DNA of 64,000 bases. Origin: Thalassobacillus devorans (GTDB lineage Bacteria; Bacillota; Bacilli; Bacillales; Halobacillaceae). The notes beneath the pieces were generated by a model. It was not told the DNA's origin and searched no databases. It saw only the letters and a list, made by a program, of their open reading frames with translations. The position numbers and the translations under genes were made by a program. Location: assembly GCF_011761345.1 (NCBI RefSeq), contig NZ_JAASRY010000003.1:372001-436000 (forward strand), written 5' to 3'. Positions 59,795-64,000 of the stretch are shown in pieces; position 1 is the stretch's first letter, and each line of letters opens with the position of its first letter.

Positions 59795-60988
59795 ATGTTT
59801 GATAAGATAGAGCAAGCGCTGGAAGACTTGAAACAAGGTAAAGTAGTCATTGTATGTGATGACGAGGATAGGGAAAATGAAGGGGATCTCATCGGGCTGG
59901 CCGAATATGCGACTCCGGAAATGATCAATTTTATGATTACGTATGGAAAAGGATTGGTGTGCGCCCCTGTCAGTCAGCCGATTGCTGAAAAGTTGAATTT
60001 ATTCCCGATGGTGGAAAAAAACACGGATTCTCTGGCTACTGCGTTCACCGTCAGTATCGATCATAAAAATACGACAACAGGAATCTCAGCTGCAGAACGA
60101 GCTGAGACTATCAAGCAGTTACTGAATCCGGAATCCCGGCCTGAAGATTTCAATAAGCCAGGCCATATTTTCCCTTTACTGGCAAAAGATGGAGGCGTTA
60201 TGCGCCGGGCCGGTCATACGGAAGCCGCTGTCGATTTGGCTAAGCTATCGGGATCAGCTCCTGCAGGTGTAATTTGTGAAATCATTAAAGAAGATGGAAC
60301 AATGGCCAGGGTCCCCGATTTGCGTAAGATGGCAGATGAATTCGACCTCACCATGATTACGATTGCTGACTTGATTAAGTACCGTAACCGTTATGAGAAC
60401 CATGTAAAACGCGAGGTAGAAATCAATCTCCCAACAGAATATGGGGACTTTAAAGCTTATGGCTATACCAATGACGTTGATTTCCGTGAACACGTGGCAT
60501 TGGTCAAAGGAGAAATAAAGCCGGATGAACCGACGTTGGTAAGGGTACACTCCGAGTGTTTGACTGGTGATGTTTTTGGCTCCTACCGGTGTGACTGTGG
60601 GCCGCAGCTTGAAGCGGCACTTCGTCAAATTGAGGAAAATGGCAGCGGAGTATTGCTATATATGCGCCAGGAAGGCCGCGGAATCGGCCTTTTGAATAAA
60701 ATGCACGCCTATAAATTACAGGAACAAGGGCTTGATACTGTAGAAGCCAACCAGAAGCTTGGTTTTGCGCCTGACCTCCGGGACTATGGCATCGGTGCAC
60801 AAATATTAAAAGATTTAGGTATTACGAAATTACGTCTGCTTACCAATAATCCAAGAAAAATATCCGGTTTAGGCGGACATGGATTAGAAGTAGTAGAACG
60901 GCTTCCGATTGAGATGCCAAGCCGTACAGAAAATGAAAAATATTTACAAACGAAAAAATCAAAACTAGGTCATCTATTTCACTTTTAA
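59795..60988 (+). CDS. ribBA: Bifunctional DHBP synthase / GTP cyclohydrolase II
   Basis: 397 residues. Residues 1-200: RibB, with [20 protein letters not shown] near 23 and [21 protein letters not shown] near 132. Residues 205-397: RibA, with zinc-binding [17 protein letters not shown] near 254 (three Cys) and [19 protein letters not shown] near 292 carrying the catalytic Arg. It supplies both precursors of riboflavin from ribulose 5-phosphate and GTP. ATG 59795 after GAGAGGTGA, 14 bases after ribE. Confidence 0.96.
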   Translation: MFDKIEQALEDLKQGKVVIVCDDEDRENEGDLIGLAEYATPEMINFMITYGKGLVCAPVSQPIAEKLNLFPMVEKNTDSLATAFTVSIDHKNTTTGISAAERAETIKQLLNPESRPEDFNKPGHIFPLLAKDGGVMRRAGHTEAAVDLAKLSGSAPAGVICEIIKEDGTMARVPDLRKMADEFDLTMITIADLIKYRNRYENHVKREVEINLPTEYGDFKAYGYTNDVDFREHVALVKGEIKPDEPTLVRVHSECLTGDVFGSYRCDCGPQLEAALRQIEENGSGVLLYMRQEGRGIGLLNKMHAYKLQEQGLDTVEANQKLGFAPDLRDYGIGAQILKDLGITKLRLLTNNPRKISGLGGHGLEVVERLPIEMPSRTENEKYLQTKKSKLGHLFHF

Positions 60989-61009
60989 AGGATGAAGGAG
61001 GAGAAGATT

Positions 61010-61480
61010 ATGGTAAAACAATATGAAGGTAATATGGTCGGTACAGACTTGAAAATAGGAATCGTCGTCGGACGTTTCAATGATTTCATCACAAGCAAAC
61101 TCTATGAAGGAGCTCTGGATGGTTTGAAGCGACACGGTGTCGATTTAGAACAGGTAGAAGCTGCCTGGGTCCCAGGAGCATTTGAAATTCCGATGATTGC
61201 TTCCCGTATGGCGGAATCAGGGAAATATGATGCAGTTATCACATTAGGCGCAGTCATCCGTGGCTCTACGCCTCACTTTGATTATGTTTGCAGTGAAGCA
61301 GCAAAAGGGGTTTCGCAGGCTGCCAGCAAGAGCAGTATTCCAGTCATTTTCGGTGTAATCACAACCGATACGATTGAGCAGGCAATTGAACGCGCTGGTA
61401 CAAAAGCAGGAAACAAAGGCTGGGAGGCAGCATCTGCAGCGATTGAAATGGCTAATTTGAATAAAATGTTCGACCAATAA
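61010..61480 (+). CDS. ribH: 6,7-dimethyl-8-ribityllumazine synthase
   Basis: 156 residues, normal length. Substrate loop [20 protein letters not shown] near residues 18-37, [12 protein letters not shown] near 59, and the active-site strand [15 protein letters not shown] near 80 with the catalytic His. Condenses ribityl-aminouracil with dihydroxybutanone phosphate; assembles as a capsid-like cage in bacilli. ATG 61010 after AAGGAGGAG. Last gene of the operon, followed by a terminator. Confidence 0.96.
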   Translation: MVKQYEGNMVGTDLKIGIVVGRFNDFITSKLYEGALDGLKRHGVDLEQVEAAWVPGAFEIPMIASRMAESGKYDAVITLGAVIRGSTPHFDYVCSEAAKGVSQAASKSSIPVIFGVITTDTIEQAIERAGTKAGNKGWEAASAAIEMANLNKMFDQ

Positions 61481-61494
61481 TAATGGCTTCATAT

Positions 61495-61523
61495 GGCTCA
61501 CGCTTAAATGCGTGGGCTTTTTT
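61495..61523 (+). terminator. Terminator after ribH
   Basis: GCTCACGC, TTAAAT, GCGTGGGC, TTTTTT. Confidence 0.88.
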
Positions 61524-61616
61524 AATTCTCTGGAAGTATAACTTTCAAGTATTTATAAAATTTACTAAGACTAGGACAACTTTAAATTTTCATATAATAA
61601 AGCAGACAACTATTTA

Positions 61617-61645
61617 TTGACAGCTGCATAAAATGAGTGTATCTT
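61617..61645 (+). promoter_or_regulatory. tcyP: Sigma-A promoter of tcyP
   Basis: TTGACA, 17-base spacer, TATCTT, 61 bases before the start codon. Confidence 0.7.
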
Positions 61646-61706
61646 ATTTAACACCAATTAAACTTATCGGGATTGTAAAGTTTAAAGTGAGAAAGGGATG
61701 ATTCAT

Positions 61707-63092
61707 ATGTTAGTTGGCTTGAATATTGCTGTTTTACTTGTCCTTATCGGTATTCTTGTGAAAATGCAGCAAAAACATTTTTCTTTCAGCAAGCGAGTGT
61801 TTACTGGTTTAGGCTTCGGTATTCTGCTGGGAATAGCTATGCAGGTGATTTATGGGGCGGATTCAAATGTCGTAGCTCAAACGACAGACTGGTACAGTAT
61901 AGTAGGGAGCGGTTATGTCCGATTATTGATGATGATTGTTATCCCGCTTGTAATGGTGTCCATCATTCAATCTATTATTAATCTTGAAAAATCATCAGAA
62001 TTAGGAAAAATGTCTGGATGGATTATCGGTATATTAGTAGCAACAGCCATGGTTGCTGCCGTTGTTGGAATAGGCAGTTCCCTTGCCTTCGATTTGAACG
62101 CAGATCAAATTGAAGCAGGCCAGGCGGAACAGGAACGTGGAAGCTTCATGGAGGAGCGGCTTGCGGATGTGGAAGGAATGAGTACTCCGCAAAAGATACT
62201 ACAATTTATTCCTGCCAACCCATTCCTGGATATGACGGGCGATAGGGCCACCTCCACCATTGCAGTCGTAATATTTTCGGCTTTCATCGGAATAGCAGTC
62301 CTGGGGGTAAGGCGTAAGAATCCGGAACAGGCATCGGTTTTCATTAAAGGAATCAATGCGATTTATACAGTAGTCATGAGAATCGTTACACTCGTTCTTC
62401 GTTTAACTCCATTTGGAATCATGGGTTTGATGGCCAACACCGTTGCACAAACAAATGTTGGCGGAATAATGGAGCTTGGGAAGTTTGTGATGGCTTCCTA
62501 TGTAGCTTTACTAGTCATGTTCTTACTTCATTTGTCATTAATAGCATTAAGCGGTTTGAACCCGTTGACCTATTTGAAAAAAGTTTTGCCGGTATTAGGC
62601 TTCGCTTTCACATCCCGTTCGAGTGCCGGAACCATTCCGTTAAACATTTCTGCTCAGAAAAACAGCCTGGGAGTAGATGAAGGAACGGCAAATATGTCGG
62701 CTTCATTCGGAGCTACCATCGGCCAAAATGGTTGTGCTGGGATTTATCCAGCTATGCTTGCTGTCATGATAGCCCCTACAGTAGGTATCGATCCACTCAG
62801 TCCCGGGTTCCTCATCCAACTGATTTTGTTAGTTGGAATCAGTTCATTCGGTGTTGCCGGAGTAGGGGGAGGAGCAACCTTTGCAGCATTAATTGTGTTA
62901 TCCTCCATGAATCTTCCAGTTTACCTGGCAGGGCTCCTTATCTCTGTAGAGCCACTGATCGATATGGGAAGAACCGCTTTGAACGTTAATGGAGCCATGA
63001 CATCGGGTACATTAACCTCGCGCATTCTTGGTAAATTCAATTACGAAATGTTCAATGACAAAGGCGCCATTGATAAAGATATTGCTGTTTAA
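61707..63092 (+). CDS. tcyP: L-cystine sodium/proton symporter TcyP
   Basis: 461 residues of the dicarboxylate/amino acid:cation symporter family, eight membrane helices plus two re-entrant hairpins. Ser-rich hairpin FAFTSRSSAGTIPLNISAQ near residue 303, cation motif region SFGATIGQNGCAGIYPAM near 335-352, and ISSFGVAGVGGGATFAALIVLSSM near 378. These, and the overall length, fit TcyP/YdjN rather than glutamate carriers. Imports cystine as a sulfur source, which fits the other sulfur amino acid genes in the window. ATG 61707, nine bases after AAAGGG. Confidence 0.93.
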   Translation: MLVGLNIAVLLVLIGILVKMQQKHFSFSKRVFTGLGFGILLGIAMQVIYGADSNVVAQTTDWYSIVGSGYVRLLMMIVIPLVMVSIIQSIINLEKSSELGKMSGWIIGILVATAMVAAVVGIGSSLAFDLNADQIEAGQAEQERGSFMEERLADVEGMSTPQKILQFIPANPFLDMTGDRATSTIAVVIFSAFIGIAVLGVRRKNPEQASVFIKGINAIYTVVMRIVTLVLRLTPFGIMGLMANTVAQTNVGGIMELGKFVMASYVALLVMFLLHLSLIALSGLNPLTYLKKVLPVLGFAFTSRSSAGTIPLNISAQKNSLGVDEGTANMSASFGATIGQNGCAGIYPAMLAVMIAPTVGIDPLSPGFLIQLILLVGISSFGVAGVGGGATFAALIVLSSMNLPVYLAGLLISVEPLIDMGRTALNVNGAMTSGTLTSRILGKFNYEMFNDKGAIDKDIAV

Positions 63093-63102
63093 ATGAACAG
63101 AA

Positions 63103-63142
63103 CTCCTGTTGATCAAACGTTTGATCAACAGGACTTTTTTTA
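63103..63142 (+). terminator. Terminator after tcyP
   Basis: TCCTGTTGATCAAACG-TTTGATCAACAGGA, then CTTTTTTT; 14-pair stem. Confidence 0.92.
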
Positions 63143-63157
63143 TTAACCAAAAGTCCC

Positions 63158-63385
63158 GAAAAGTCGAAGACTTGATTTCGAGATGTTTGCCTGCATAACG
63201 GTCCGGTGGGGAACGACTCCCTTTCCGCGGACATGCGCTGAGCCTCCTCGAGCTGACGCTCTGCGGGGTCTCACCTGTCATGCTCATCCCGCAGGAAAGC
63301 GAGTGGTTTCCCTGCCCATCCCAGTCCTCTTATGGTAACGGACCCAACTATCTCGATAAGGATCCTTCAGTAAAAGGAGGATTAA
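63158..63385 (-). repeat. MITE-like palindromic element, copy 6 (single-unit form)
   Basis: B end first (AAGTCGAAGACTTGATTTCG), A end last (AACTATCTCGATAAGGATCC, TTCAGTAAAAGGAGG). Its A-end flank is almost the reverse complement of the left part of copy 5 (TAGTTGGGTCCGTTACCATAAG). Only one core unit is present (CGACTCCCTTTCCGCGGACA ... CCCGCAGGAAAGCGAGTGG), about 230 bases, which defines the minimal element. It lies between tcyP and the aminopeptidase gene. Confidence 0.78.
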
Positions 63386-63472
63386 TTGTAGTTGATGAGG
63401 CTATTGCTGGGAAAGAAGCAAAAATTATGAAATAATTATAGATAATAAAAACGGATTAGTGGAGGTAAAAAG

Positions 63473-64000
63473 ATGAAAAACCACCAGCAAAATCTTGAAA
63501 AATATGCAGACTTAGCTCTTACCAAGGGAGTCAACTTACAAAAAGGGCAAGGTTTAATCGTGAATGCACCCATAGAAGCCTCCGATCTCGCCCGTGTGAT
63601 TGTAGCAAAGGCTTATGGGAAGGGAGCAAAAAACGTTCATGTAGAATGGAATGATGAACTTGTTTCCTACATGAAGATGAAAAATGCTCCATTAGATGTC
63701 CTGAAAAATTTTCCAAAGTGGAAAGCTGAAGGACTAGAAGAAATGGTCCAGGAAGGTTACTCCCTGCTGACTATTTATGGTCCCGATCCTGACTTAATGA
63801 ATGACGTAGATTCCGAACGAATTGCAGAAGCTAACAAAGCCAGTGCTCAAGCCTTAAGCAACTACCGCGATTATGTCATGAATGATAAGGTTTCCTGGAG
63901 TATTATCGCCTTTCCACAAGCAGCATGGGCGAAAAAGGTATTCCCGAATCTTCCGGAGAAGATGGCCGTCAACAGGATGTGGAACCAAATCTTCAAAATT
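63473..64000 (+). CDS. M29-family aminopeptidase, second paralog (3' end outside window)
   Basis: 176 codons visible from ATG 63473 after GTGGAGGT. The N-terminal region (NLEKYADLALTKGVNLQKGQ, GLIVNAPIEASDLARVIVAK and AYGKGAKNVHVEWNDE) aligns along its length with the ampS product encoded at 23754 (LEKYAELALKTGVNLQENQ, VVKKAYEMGAKTVHINW), including the later WSIIAFPQAAWAKKVFP. The metal-binding C-terminal half lies beyond the right edge, so activity cannot be checked. Moderate divergence suggests an old duplication or distinct specificity. Confidence 0.92.
   Translation, partial: MKNHQQNLEKYADLALTKGVNLQKGQGLIVNAPIEASDLARVIVAKAYGKGAKNVHVEWNDELVSYMKMKNAPLDVLKNFPKWKAEGLEEMVQEGYSLLTIYGPDPDLMNDVDSERIAEANKASAQALSNYRDYVMNDKVSWSIIAFPQAAWAKKVFPNLPEKMAVNRMWNQIFKI

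Overview
The window looks like chromosomal DNA of a moderately halophilic or halotolerant Bacillaceae (Halobacillus, Virgibacillus or Thalassobacillus type). The evidence is indirect: strong AGGAGG-type ribosome binding sites with ATG/GTG/TTG starts, acidic proteins, low-to-middle GC, and Bacillus-specific families and gene orders (YfkAB, YhfW, NiaR, HtrB-CssRS, TcyP, SE1832 and SE1561 small proteins). A BCCT osmolyte carrier, an NhaP-type antiporter and a TRAP transporter fit a saline habitat. There are no rRNA or tRNA genes, prophage, complete insertion sequence, CRISPR array or plasmid functions. 58 coding genes and one gene remnant are called.

Layout. 0-9.4 kb: a SAM-riboswitch-controlled metY with an unusual C-terminal extension (runs off the left edge), small proteins, a FAD oxidoreductase, rarD, the Rieske-FAD protein yhfW, and a methionine gamma-lyase. 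9.4-13.3 kb: remnant of an oligopeptide ABC transporter, an orphan PTS EIIA with a BglG-type antiterminator, niaR and cls. 13.9-17.8 kb: the secretion-stress locus htrB / cssRS, then an acyl-CoA thioesterase. 17.9-21.7 kb: a ferric-iron ABC importer with two Fur boxes. 21.7-29.1 kb: ABC-F protein, M29 aminopeptidase, lipoprotein, hydrolase, zinc-ribbon protein and a BCCT carrier with an altered substrate cage. 29.1-36 kb: kynurenine genes kynU-kynB, yfkAB, a drug exporter, and a GNAT-FAH-ribokinase operon. 36.3-44.4 kb: recQ, a quinone-reductase-like enzyme, a three-gene cassette of circularly permuted ATP-grasp + alpha-E + transglutaminase proteins whose product is unknown, and brnQ. 44.8-55.3 kb: NhaP antiporter, GNAT, TRAP operon (order Q-M-P), MFS, AI-2E transporter, and a Mn2+-riboswitch-controlled TerC exporter. 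55.9-64 kb: small proteins, OsmC, the FMN-riboswitch-controlled ribDEAH operon, the cystine importer tcyP, and a second M29 aminopeptidase cut by the right edge.

Two kinds of non-coding repeat stand out. Six copies of a 0.22-0.56 kb palindrome-rich, MITE-like element sit between genes; two nearly identical copies lie in inverted orientation 21 kb apart. Two loci (6.2 kb and 36.1 kb) carry degenerate arrays of a GAGAGACA-type unit repeating about every 21 bp.

Sulfur metabolism recurs (metY, methionine gamma-lyase, tcyP), and several genes are tied to metal or cofactor sensing by visible RNA or operator elements (SAM, Mn2+, FMN, Fur). All functions are inferred by reading the sequence; no database search was run.
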